Of a DNA stretch of 64,000 nt, positions 50,265 to 61,263 are shown in pieces. Numbering within the stretch: position 1 is the stretch's first letter; each line of letters opens with the position of its first letter. The DNA is taken from assembly GCA_949361645.1 (NCBI GenBank), contig OX442433.1, forward strand, positions 7,543,188-7,607,187. The letters are read 5' to 3'. Position numbers and translations under genes: made by a program. Origin of the DNA: Spongilla lacustris. Taxonomy: Eukaryota > Porifera > Demospongiae > Spongillida > Spongillidae. The notes beneath the pieces were generated by a model, which worked only from the letters and a program-made list of their open reading frames with translations, ran no database searches and had not been told where the DNA came from.

Positions 50265-51788
50265 TGCAGTAGAAGATTTTAAAAAAAATCATTCTTTCAA
50301 CCCAGAATTCTACTTACATTGATCTAGTGAATGATATCAAGTCTGCAAACAAGGTTACTACATGTATATGTTATTTAAAGTTATCATTGTATTTCATTTT
50401 TTACCAACAGGAGAATTTACCTGATTAGATATAACCATATTGTTATTTATCTATAGACCAGTGAAGTAATATAATTAATGTTTTTTGTGTTGTTTGTTTT
50501 AAAAGCTTTTATCTCAATGCATCAGTATTAATATATATTGTTGATGAAATTGCTTTAAGCGGATTTATCTTCTTTGGAACCACTGAGAATTGCAATCAGA
50601 CAAAATAAATGTTTTCATTGATGCCAGGAAGCAAATAGATCCTTCTAGGCTGCTTAAGGTATTATACATATGTACTTTATGAGGTCAACATATGTACTTC
50701 TTCATGCACAAGCAAATAATTAATGGTGTCCTAACTGGCATGCATGCATGCAGGCACATCAGTTGTACTATCTAGGTGTAAACACTGCAATGTTCAGAAT
50801 TGTGCAAGCTAAAGGTTCATTTACAAACATAACATTGCTGTTGATGTTTGTGATATTCCTGATGATTTATACAGAAGGTAGTAGGATGAGTCACATAGTA
50901 TTGTACTAATAGATAGCTGTTTGTGTGCAGTGAATGCACTATTTGAGATTGGAAATACCAAGATGCCATCACTGATAGAAACAACATAAGAGCTTTACTA
51001 CTGGACTATTATTGTACCATTAAATATAAAGTACCTATGGCTATGGATCAATTCATAGAGTGATTTAAAACATTACGTGTGCATTGTTCTGTCACACTTC
51101 ACCGACAACAGATTGAAACGATATTTTGTTCATTATTATATATTTTTGTCTTCACATTTCATTTAACGTTTCTTCAGAGGGATGGATGCAATCCTTGCTA
51201 TGGAATTTGACAAGGTGCCATTCATATCATGCCGGCTTCAACTTGCGAAATGGAACTGAGGCAATGATATGTTATAGGAAACGATGGATTTGATTTTAAG
51301 AGTGCATTTCATTTGTTACTGAGTATGTTATTTTCTGTATTTTAACACGGCTGTTCATTGATAGGCTGGCATCATGTTTATCATAATTGTAAAAGCATAG
51401 ATTTACTGTAAAACAATCTCTTGTTTTAAATCTACCAGGTGCTACAAAGCATGCAAGCTAAACAAAATCTGATTTTTTTTCAGTAATAAACAACATCCAC
51501 ACCAATAAAACAACTGAGAGCACAATTACTTCAATCACTAGCAGAACAGTAATGTGATAAAAGGATATCTTCAAGTGTTCAACATGACTGATTAAATCTC
51601 CTCAATTCCAGTTATAAGTGCCTGCAATTTCAGCAAAGGCTGTAGCACTGGCCTTCAACAAGGAATCCATCTAGGTTCTGGTTCTTAAAGACTTTCATGA
51701 TTCCAAATTATTGTTTGACCTGAATAACAAAGATATCAAAGAGCTCTCAACGGTACCTTATGCACACTTCTAGCTCCTTGCACACACA

Positions 51789-51862
<74 letters not shown>

Positions 51863-52120
51863 CACGCACACACACAGAGGCTGGGTACATCAACATGAAC
51901 CTTTTTTTTAATGTGTAGATGCATGCACAACTTAGATCAGTTGGATTGCTCTATAGATGAGAGGTAAAAACTATCATTTTAACCAAATAGCACACCTTAT
52001 AAATAAACGTATACCCAATGACAACACTGCACACACTTCCCAGACATACACACAAATGCATATGCAAACAGATTGTGATAACCTGATCAGTGGACTGAGT
52101 ACACACACACATGCATACAC
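50265..52120. repeat. Right arm of the giant inverted repeat
   Basis: Reverse-complement partner of 46730-48785, including the (CA)n tract at 51781-51862 that mirrors the (GT)n at 47000-47074. The whole structure spans 5.4 kb. Confidence 0.85.
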
Positions 52121-53236
52121 ACACACGCACGCACACATGCATGGTGGATGCACATAATGATAACTGGAGAAGTGACCAGTCTGTTATTTGGATGGTAGGT
52201 CTAAACATTCCAATGACACCGCTAACATACACTCTTTCCAGGGCTGTTGCCGCCAGTACGGTTGCACAGTTTTAAGTGGACCACTTTTCCCAATAGTGTC
52301 TCGATTTTTACAGGTACTGATCTTCATTTTGCTGTGCTGCTTCGTCCCTCTTGTGCCAAATGGCTTCCAGTTCAGCTAGTATGTTAAATGATGAGGGAGT
52401 GGCCTGAGGTATGGAGGAAGAGAGATGAGTGGTATGTACTGTTATGAGGCTGTTCACCAGTAAAGTAGGAGGGACGGAGGAAGAAGAGAAGGGGGAGGAG
52501 GATTGGGCTGTAGCCAGATTTACAAGGCGAGAGGGGTCGGATGTGTGTGAGTGAGTATACTTAGAGGGACCCTATTCTAAATGCAGACAAATAGTAGTCA
52601 GTAGTACCATTGAAATCATGCCCCAAATAGTTATCAAATAACAATTCATTATTGGAACATAGCGGGTCACGTCACTTGTGACCTTCATTATGGAAGGGGA
52701 GTTGTTTGCTCCCCCCCCCCCCCCCCCCCACCCCAGCCCTGAGATTAGGGGAGCATAGAAGGGGAGGAGGGAAGGTGGGCGGATAAAGAGAATTATTGTA
52801 ATCTATTTGTTTGACTCACCTGCTGATCAAGTTCTCCTTCCCTCTGGCATTGTGGTGATGTCATACATCTCTGGCCCAAGTATCTGGTGCCAACCAGCTG
52901 CTGACAAAACTCCTCATGAAGAGCCTGCAGCTGTTGGTGCTCCACTGTACACAAGCTTGGGAGCAGCGCTGGACAGGTACTGCTGACTGCCATAAAGGTG
53001 AAATGCAGGAGCCCTTAGAATGACATCAGTGTGGTCTAGTGCAGAGGACTGCAATGGATCTAAGGAGGCAGTGAGCGAAGGAAAGGGAAGGGAGACAGAT
53101 AGAGGAGGCAGTAGGGGAGAGCTAATTGCTGTGTAGTAAGCCCCTGCGGTTATCCCCTTATTTTGTTCACAGAGTCGCCTTCAGCAGACTATAAATAGAC
53201 AGTGAACAATGGCAGACCAAATGAATAATGTCAGGC
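52121..53236 (-). other. Region with a possible two-exon minus-strand gene
   Basis: A minus-strand frame from an ATG at 52993 (MAVSSTCPALLPSLCTVEH) ends at a GTGAGT donor at 52818. After an acceptor near 52381 a phase-matching frame of about 64 codons (LNWKPFGTRGTKQHSK) reaches a stop near 52187. No family is recognised, so it may be chance. A poly-C tract lies at 52712-52730. Confidence 0.22.
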
Positions 53237-53443
53237 ATGACTAGTAGATATGTTCCGCACGGATGCGTAACTTGGACGGTTACGTAACGGGCCACCCATT
53301 ACGTAACCGGTCGTCCGGTTACATAACCGGTCGGCCCGATGCATTACCAATGTATAATGCCAGCCGGTTACGTAACCGGTTGGCCCGATGCATTACCAGT
53401 GTGTTTGGTTACGTAACCGGTCGGCCCGTTGCGGAACCATATA
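53237..53443. mobile_element. Palindromic miniature element with GGTTACGTAACC clusters
   Basis: The ends pair as ATG(G)TTCCGCA(C/A)CGG. Inside, the 12-base palindrome GGTTACGTAACC or close variants occur about six times, mostly followed by GGTCGGCCCG. This looks like a non-autonomous DNA transposon with iterated binding sites. The matching transposase is unknown. Confidence 0.65.
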
Positions 53444-53646
53444 CTTGAAGTACTTTGTTATTTTTTCAGCATACAGCTACTTGATTTATTACATAACTGC
53501 ATGTAGTAATACATACAAGACTAAAACCCAAAAGTAAAAATTTTAACAGGATGCACAACATAATTGTTCAGCTTTGTACATAATGATGATGATTAATTCA
53601 ATGCGAAATCAGTGCAATGTTATTAATACAAAATAGCAGTATAATG

Positions 53647-54423
53647 TCAATTACATGAAGAGCAACACCACCACTCGTCTTCAGATGGAAACCTGAGTAG
53701 ATTAGCACATTTTAAATGGTACCATCTTTGACATGTGCCACATTGCACCATATCTCCATACGTATCGGGCATCATACAGGTGCAGAAGACATCTACTTTC
53801 ACTTCAAAATAACTCTCTGCTCTTTTTCTTGCCTTTTTATCAACAGTCGGGAATAGTGTTAGTTTTCTTGTTTTGAAACACTGTAGGAGATGGTTTCTCA
53901 TTTTGCTTTGATCAAATGTAATATCTCCCACACAGTGGCCAAGTGCTGCATGTAATGCAAAGGCAATAGCAAATACACCGCAGTCATTGCTACCACATTG
54001 CCTTTGTACTTGTGGAATATGCACAGCTAAGTAGGCATTTTGGTTATCATCACTTTCCTCAATCATTGTTCTGTATACTTGACATAACTGATGAGTTATA
54101 GTAGATGACAAATGGCCATTGTACTTACGGCAATCATACACAGTAACTTTACCACCAAGGCTGGAAGATGTTACCCAATGTGAGTCAGAAACAAGATGTA
54201 TTTGAATAGTTTCGCCTTTAATAGGAATGAATCCGTCAATCTCGTTATATATATATAGGACCCAAATGCTGGTCCAACCGTATGGCCTCCTCCTGGAGTT
54301 AGGAGGAGGTGCCTGGTTCTCATCGTTTGTCTGCTGGAGTGTCTTTCCGTCTGATTTTGTTGTCAGTCGTACCTGCCATTTTTTTGGTCCCTCGTGGCAC
54401 GAGGAATTGACTAAATCCTTCAC
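53647..54423 (-). CDS. Ulp1-type cysteine protease with C-terminal PHD finger, transposon type
   Basis: C48 (Ulp1/SENP-like) fold plus PHD zinc finger in one open frame of about 258 residues. Counting from the start given: His82 in SDSHWVTSS, Asp97 in VYDCRKYNG, Gln142 and Cys148 in QRQCGSNDCGVFA form the catalytic set. The last 47 residues hold a C4HC3 PHD pattern (CTCMMPDTYGDMVQCGTCQ, then WYHLKC and WWCCSSC). There is no good ATG: the frame opens upstream to a stop/AG near 54460, so the N-terminal part is missing or on an unseen exon. Ulp1-PHD fusions of this kind are common in transposons of cnidarians and sponges. No transposase is next to it, so it is probably a remnant or a domesticated ORF; the intact catalytic residues leave activity possible. 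Confidence 0.82.
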   Translation of the reverse strand: MKDLVNSSCHEGPKKWQVRLTTKSDGKTLQQTNDENQAPPPNSRRRPYGWTSIWVLYIYNEIDGFIPIKGETIQIHLVSDSHWVTSSSLGGKVTVYDCRKYNGHLSSTITHQLCQVYRTMIEESDDNQNAYLAVHIPQVQRQCGSNDCGVFAIAFALHAALGHCVGDITFDQSKMRNHLLQCFKTRKLTLFPTVDKKARKRAESYFEVKVDVFCTCMMPDTYGDMVQCGTCQRWYHLKCANLLRFPSEDEWWCCSSCN

Positions 54424-54459
54424 CCGTTTTATTAGGCTTGTTTCTGCCTAGTCTTTGTA

Positions 54460-55320
54460 TGTGTATAAGCGGAGCGCTTTAGCGTATAGCTTTGATTGGC
54501 ATTGGTTTTAATGTTTACATAAGATACGATACACACGCCACTAATGAATATGTTTAACATACGTCTCCGTCTCCTTCCTTTCATCCATCCTTTAGATCAG
54601 ATCCATCACTTCCATACGCGACCGGTTTCGGAACGGGGGGAAGGGGGGGGGGGGGGGGGGGGGCAGAACCCAGTTGCCCCCCCCCCCCCCCCCCCCCCCT
54701 GGATCCGCCACTGTACAGGAAGTGTGCATAAAGGCTACATGTGGGTACAGGTACAGGAAGGTGTGCATGTGTTGTGTAGCAATGTTTCATTGTTATTTTT
54801 GTCTCTCTCGTCACCTCTTACTCCTTTCCACCTCTTACCCCCTCCCCACCTCTTACCCCCTCCCGCAACAGCACTTACATGTATGTAAGTATGTACTTCT
54901 ACTTAAAACGTAAAGATCATTACATGTAGTTTGTGTGTTCTCTGCTGGACTCCATTCCGATAGCAGTGGAGTGAGGGGGTAGGGGAGGTGGGATGGTGGT
55001 ATCACTTTGATATAAACAGTAGGTCTGGTACTGCGTGTGTGCTCATTTTGAATGTCTTGTGTGCTTGTTACTGAAACGTGTGTGTTGTACACACATAGCA
55101 TTTGCACACACACATATGTATACCTCACATGTGCAACACACAGATTTACAATACATGCAAACATACACATACATGATGCACACACACATACACATACATA
55201 TTTAGTAGTGTGTTCGGATACTGCACTCAACTGCTACTATTTTCATTGGATATTGTGAGAAAAGAAAGGTATAGCTGGTTATTGCTTAGCCATAGCTACT
55301 TACTTTCTTTCGTCCCCAAA
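54460..55320. other. Intergenic stretch with a hAT-like terminal fragment
   Basis: At 54640-54720 two long G and C homopolymers surround GCAGAACCCAGTTG, and the piece ends TGGATCCGCCACTGTA, a typical hAT-like end. No matching left end was found. 54720-55260 holds CA/TG-rich sequence without a gene. Confidence 0.55.
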
Positions 55321-55323
55321 GGT

Positions 55324-56440
55324 GATGGAAAACTTAGCAGCATTACTTTCTGGAGGTGATGCAGAAGTGGAAGATGAGAAGCATGAAGGTAAGTGTCCCC
55401 ACTTGGCAGTATACTGTAGTAATAAAGAATGAAAAGCACATGCAAACCCAACCCCATCTCGATGTTTTTGAACTCAAGGAAAGGGATAGCGTGATTTATT
55501 CAATTTCCATCATGGATGGTGCGTGCTGACCGATACTAGCTGAAGCTACATCGCTTCCAATGGGTGAGAATGACACTCCTAGTACAGGTAAGGGTAAGCC
55601 TGTTGTCTTAATTTGTAAGTATGCAATCTATGTTGGTGTAGATGATGGCAAAACTAATTTAAGCGTCATGCTAAGCGACACTTACCTCAATGGCCAGTAT
55701 GAACCATTTGTGTCAAAGGCTGCAGCGATGGCATATCTCATTCTTGACCAACGGTATGTGCATGTACATGTACCTGTATGTGTAATGTTGTCATGTGCAT
55801 GTTGCTTCACAGGGACAAAAAAAAAAAACCTGACGTTTGTCTTCCATACATTGAGGTGTCAGCTCGCATTTCTGAAAATTTGCTCTTCTCTTCCATCAGA
55901 ACAAGTCCTATGGGTGGCTTTGTCTAAGGTATGCACATTTACACGTTTCGTAACTATCTCACTACTTCCTTACTCATACTACAGGGGTTCTGACAAGCAG
56001 TTGATCTTTGTGACTTTGTTGTATACAAATCTGGAACCAATTCCATTGTACGTTATACTAATTAAGGATGCAGCGTGTATAATATTGATCACCTGCAACT
56101 CACACTAGAGATAGGAGCTCTGATTGGCTGTTTTGGAGTTCACATGACATTGTGCGTCACATGGACCCTGTAGTCACCTGCCAGAGTGCCTCTCCTGAGT
56201 GAATATGACTGCCGTTTCAAATATGGTGTGGTTCATCGGACTAAGTCCTCAGGTCTGTTCATCAATGTGATCATTGATGTACAACAGCTGACACTGCCAC
56301 TACCACCACTGTTGAACGACAGGAGGTGTCTGCTAAAAGAGCTGTATTTCTGCATAATTGGAACAATGACTTGTATTGTTGAACGTGTACATGTATGTAA
56401 TGTTATGTTTGTTTGTTGTTTATTAAATGTTTTTATATAA
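55324..56440 (+). other. Unidentified spliced gene or gene fragment
   Basis: Several open pieces with plausible splice sites. 55324-55388 (MENLAALLSGGDAEVEDEKH, donor GTAAGT). 55560-55753 (MGENDTPSTG, then NLSVMLSDTYLNGQYEPFVS and AAAMAYLILDQ, donor GTATGT). After CACAG at 55812 a frame continues PDVCLPYIEVSARIS. 56186-56330 is a last piece. An A homopolymer at 55819-55830 makes the frame uncertain. I do not recognise the product. It lies between transposon remnants and copy B of the segmental duplication. Confidence 0.3.
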
Positions 56441-56688
56441 TAAAGAGTCTGGAAAGTACAGGGACGAAAGGGATACGTAAAACGCTGCCGTATCGGATTT
56501 TTTTCAAGACTTGCGTTACGCCAAGGTTCACGCCCATAAATTGGACCCGTTCACGCTACCGATACGCCAAATAATCTTACGTTAAAAAAAAAAGCGGTGC
56601 CGATCGGCAATGATACGCCACTTACTATGGTCACGTTGACGTCACGCCAGTGTATTCGCTTCCGATACGGACTCAAATTGTTGGCCGT
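56441..56688. other. Short repeat-like stretch before copy B
   Basis: CCGTATCGGA at about 56490 pairs with TCCGATACGG at about 56660, with more GATACG words between, perhaps a decayed miniature element. No gene seen. Confidence 0.35.
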
Positions 56689-57743
56689 GTATGTTATTTT
56701 ACGTCTGGGTACGAGACTAAAAATGGCTAGGGAAAGTACTAGCGAGTACTCAAGTGAGCCGAAGTCTAGCTACACGGCGGCATGCTCATCAACTCTTCGC
56801 TGAGCCCGTGAGTGTAGGCCTCTCAGTACTACATAGTTCAATGTAGGCCTCTCAGTGTATGGTGCTTGCATGTAGATATATGTACCTACTAGTAGCATAT
56901 AGAAAACTATCTCTCGGTACTAGTACGTTTGGTGAAGTATGTTTTTGCAACACAGTTGAAACCGTACAACTTAATTGTCCAAAATAGCTGCTCTTGGGCT
57001 GTGAAGGCGTCTTAAGTAAGTGACGGAAACTAGACGCCTTCTAGTCCATTAGTCATGGCGTGTGAGAGTAGAGCTTTTCGTACTATCTTTTTGTTTGCTA
57101 GCGAATAATTTTAGTTACAATACATTTTGCTGGTTGATAGTTAAAAATCAATTCCTTTGCTAAATAAAACACAGATCACATGTATACAAGTAGAGTAAAC
57201 AAAACACATTGACTACAAAGTTATGGTGAGGAACTCTTCTTGGAATGAATATCCACCCGTAAGAGAAGGGCCACAATTCAGTACCAACTGCACAAATGCG
57301 AACAGTTTGAAAATCCAGCCCTATCCTATGTTTATATGCAAACCCCTTGTAAACATTTAATCATCACCATCACCCCAATGTGAGATGCAAATTGTTCAGG
57401 CATCTATAAGTCATCTCAACAATCAACCATCTAGAGGTATAGAGGTGTACCAGAAAATCAACCATGCTGCTTACAATGGAAAACTGCAAAATGAAGATCT
57501 AAAGCCCTGCCTCATGCATGTCATCTACAAGAAACCTAGCATACATGTTTTGATTGTAGGTTCACCTCTTCATCTCACTGCTTACACGTGTCTGTGTCAG
57601 CAGCTTGCACTTACCAAAACTAATGAGGTTTGTGAATTGTTTTAACACGTGGTTATTAGTCATCCTCCCCCTCTCCCAATCATGTATAATAAAACAAGTC
57701 TTGACACAATGTATCAAACAACACCAGTTATTGTCTCAAGTGC

Positions 57744-58398
57744 CTACAAAGAGAAAGACAGATTAATACAGGCCAGTTCAGCACCATTCTGATCAGTAAT
57801 CTCTGCATTCCCGGTGTACTTTCCCTGTATGGTAAAAAGGGGGCAGTCAAAACAGATATTTATTGATGATGCGTAACGTACACTTGGAGCACTGCTGGGA
57901 ATGGTCTCTGTAAGTACATTTGAATACGTGCCCGGGGCCACTGGGCACTTAGTCCCAGCCTGCACAAGCAGATCACAGAGGGCGTACGACTTGTTCAGAA
58001 TCGTTATGATGCTGTACTTGACTGCAACTTTAACAGTACCGCTTGTGACTTGCTCGGCTGTGAAAAAAATTAGACCATGAAAAGCGGCTTGATGGTCAAC
58101 TGACCTACAGAGTGCGACGGTTGCGTTGATGGTGAGAGGCTTGCCCTTCACAGGTGGATCAGGGGTGATTACAACACTCACAATCTTGGCTGGGTCTCCG
58201 GATTTCGCTGATAAACGACAGCACAATGAAATCAAACAGTACAGTTCGTTAAGAATCCTTACAGCAGTCGCTCCAGATGTCCCCAACGGCCTCAATGGGC
58301 GTGGCCTTCTGGAGCTCCATCCAAGGAGCGGTGCGGGGGCGCGCCTGTACTCCGAGGAGGACGGTAGCTGTTAGACACAGAGCGATCAGAGTGTTCAT
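57744..58398 (-). CDS. ML-domain (NPC2-like) secreted protein B
   Basis: Paralog of gene A. Exons 58398-58263, 58207-58109, 58057-57882 and 57824-57744 have identical lengths to A (136, 99, 176 and 81) and give 163 residues with all splice sites intact. Differences from A are scattered, mostly conservative changes: ITPDPPVKGKPL for IKPDPPVKGQPL, GTVKVAVKY for GTVKIVVKY, SYALCDLLVQAG for SYSLCDLLAQAG, and changes at YSNVLTETIP near the lipid-cavity strands. Both copies look functional, a recent duplicate pair. It is flanked upstream by the 722 bp insertion, which separates it from the sequence that lies before gene A. Confidence 0.93.
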
Positions 58399-58519
58399 TT
58401 TGCAGCCGCACAGCAGACAGTTTACGCCCTTTATGGACTATTACGTGTCATGTGAACACTTGTAATACGCGCATGCGCAAAATGTACCTCGTCCCCACTA
58501 TGAAGTAAATTTGGTGTAA

Positions 58520-59255
58520 GCACCGCAAGGGCGGATCCAGCGAGGGGGTCCTGGGGGTCCGGACCCCCCTCAGGACCCGTGATGAATATAATTACTATCA
58601 ATACCCCGCGCATAAAGGTGCTTCGTGCTTCGGTGTATTGTTCCTCGACGACGCGTCGTTTAAAAGCGTTGCTTTGCATTCTTCGTATATCATATAGGCG
58701 TCGGTTCATACAATCATGAATGACATCGTTCGTACACGCGACAGTGACACAGAGACAATATACTATCTCTGGTGACGCGTAAAATTGCATGCGTCGCCTA
58801 TGTGATTCTCGCGATTTTTTTTCTATATGACTCACTTGACCAGCATTTATACGTGCCAAGAGCTAGGTGGTTTACAAACTGCAGGCTATATACATGTAGG
58901 TCCGCTGAAGATTTATGCAGCTGATGTGCAGGAGACGAAATAGAATACTGTTCATTGCTTGAAATAGGTTATCTGAGTACAATGTATGATGCAAATTTTA
59001 AGTGGCGCAAGTATCGAAGTAATAACTAAGCGCACGTACAAATCTGACAGATGAAACTGACACTCCCATTTAAAATCCGCATAAGCCTGGGAACAAGAAC
59101 TTAACTGAGTGCAAGTGACTGCCTCCGTTTCCACTACGCTATCTATATCTATGGAATAACATGTAAAAAAAATTTGCGCGCTCATCTATTATTCGTGTCG
59201 GACCCCGGCCGGCCGGCCGGCCCTCGCCGAATTCCTGGATCCGCCCCTGCACCGC
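58520..59255. mobile_element. hAT-like non-autonomous insertion in copy B
   Basis: GCACCGC occurs at 58520-58526 and 59249-59255, and once at the empty site in copy A (42209-42215). The insert begins AAGGGCGGATCCAG and ends CTGGATCCGCCCCT, terminal inverted repeats of about 13-15 bases of the CAGGGGCGGATCC type seen in hAT elements. Read with CA/TG termini, the target duplication would be 5 bp. No transposase ORF; a GGCCGGCC run lies near the right end. Confidence 0.85.
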
Positions 59256-59567
59256 GGCCCGTAATAGTATGACCGCTCCTGCCTTGTGTTGCTCTGCAAT
59301 CCAGTAAACGATTTTAGAATGAAATGGACTCAGTTTAATTGAGAAGTAATTTTACGGATAATCGTCGATTAAATCAGATACTTGAATCGCCGAGCAAATC
59401 AGCAATATTTTTTTAATGGTTATCACAGCAAGCCGACGAAACCTTAGGCAAAAAGCTGGGTTTGGAATTTTGGGTCTGCCATGGATTCCCGCATGCGATG
59501 TAACATTGGCGATTTTTAAAAAGGGTGGTTTTTCATGTACATAAATTGGTGACGTAGAAGGAATTGA

Positions 59568-59707
59568 GTAAAAAATAAAACAAGGGATTACGGAAATTTC
59601 ACATATAACATACCCTACATTTAGCAATTTCAGGCAGGTAAATTTGCAAAATAATGTAGGTCTGTAATTTATGAAATTTCCGTAATCCCTTGTTTCTTTA
59701 TTTTTTA
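59568..59707. mobile_element. Foldback element, copy B member
   Basis: Arms of about 36 bases (GTAAAAAATAAAACAAGGGA and its complement). Longer arms and loop than the copy A member at 43428, so A has lost or B has gained sequence. Confidence 0.85.
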
Positions 59708-60279
59708 CCACAAATCCTACATCACCAATTTTATTTAAACTATTAACTTGTTTCACTATCTAAACTGAATGTGTGTAGGGAACACCATTATGTGATAACA
59801 TAGAAATGGGGCCTGGTGGGGATGGATGGGGCCTGGTGGGGATGGATGGGGCCTGGTGGGGGTGGGGCCTGGTGGAGATGGCCACTCGTATACTCTCTGA
59901 AGAGCACTTCAGTCCACATGACAACTGCCCACAAGCTTAGGAGGATCCCACTTTATGGCTTCCACAGTGGAGAAAATCTGTGGGTTATTACTATTTTTAA
60001 AAGATTGAAATTTGAGTCAAGCATACTTCCCCTTACAAAAATATCAACAAGTTGACTTTGGACGCTCCCACTTCTACCAATTGACATAGCTGTTGGTCAT
60101 TTGAATGCTCAAGGGAGGGGGTACCAACTGTACCGCAGTATGTAGAGACATTGAATAAATCTCTCCGCTAGATCTACAGTGATGTGAGGGCACATCTGAT
60201 GTGCCCTCACATCACTGTAGATTGATCTAGTGTGGCTATATATACCAGCACAAGCAGTGAAGCAAGGAACCAAGAAGCT

Positions 60280-60350
60280 GAGGACCCCCCCCCCCCCCCC
60301 CCCCCCCAAATCTTTGCTTATCACTTTGACCCCCCCCCCCCCCCACCCCC
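60280..60350. repeat. Two poly-C tracts, copy B
   Basis: Counterparts of 44022-44090; lengths differ between copies, as expected for homopolymers. Confidence 0.85.
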
Positions 60351-60868
60351 ATCCTGAATTCCTGGATCAGGGGCCGTAGATTTTTTTAGGGGTGCTTTAT
60401 CAACCGTGTGAGTGTGTGCACGCTGTGAGTGTGTGTTGCATGTGTGTGTGAGTGTGTGTGCATGTATCGACTGCATGTAGGTAGATTTCATATTCTGGAA
60501 GTCTGAAATACTCTTTACAAAATGATTCTTATGCACTGAGACTTAGACTTGTCTAAAATGTCACGGAGATATGGGGCAATGATCCATTAGCCACACATTG
60601 TACACTATATTGGAGCCAGTACATTCTACACTTCCATTTTGGCACATGGTGTGTTTGTGCGTGATTTCTGTTATACTGTTGGCTTATACTACTGGTCCAA
60701 AGGCATAGGGCGTTTGCCAAGGAGAATGGCTACATGGCACAAGTCCAGTCCTAGAGCAGTCCAGAGCACACTTGGTAGCACACTTGGTAACACAGCTATT
60801 TAACACATACAGCTTATAAGGTACAATATAGCAAAGCAATACACACAGATCAGAAGCATGTTCAGTGA

Positions 60869-60949
60869 CTAGAAGTTAAGATTCACCTCAACACAACCCA
60901 ACTCTTTGCCGTTTGGGTCCACTGCAACTCCAAAACCAACGTACTTTCC
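60869..60949 (-). pseudogene. Orphan last exon of an ML gene
   Basis: 81-base duplicate of exon 4 of ML gene C (GKYVGFGVAVDPNGKELGCV with stop) carried by the segmental duplication. The breakpoint at 61263 lies in what was intron 3, so no exon 3 accompanies it and it cannot make an ML protein alone. Confidence 0.82.
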
Positions 60950-61263
60950 CTTTACATGTAGAGGAAGATAAATTTATCAGTCATTACAAGAGGCTACAAT
61001 AGAGTGAGCATACCCCACCCCCCACAAAAATAGAGAACACACCCCTCCCCCACAGTAGAGAACACACCCCTCCCCCACACACCCCTCCCCCACACACCCC
61101 ACCCTACACATCTTTTTCCTCACAAATACACACACACATTTGTCACAACTTAATAATGAGTGCAACTGTTTAATAACTTGGCTCCATATGAAACCATTTG
61201 CTTTGGCATTGGTTCACATTTGGGACCACCTCTAGGTAGCCCACATATTGCATTTATCAATAT

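Larger units (their letters stand above)
56689..61263. repeat. Segmental duplication, copy B
   Basis: Same orientation as copy A (40403-45119), about 16.3 kb away. It lacks the 896 bp insertion of A and has its own 722 bp insertion (58527-59248). It carries ML gene B and an orphan ML last exon. A short inverted duplication (60170-60230, GTGATGTGAGGGCACATC with its complement) exists only here. Confidence 0.93.
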
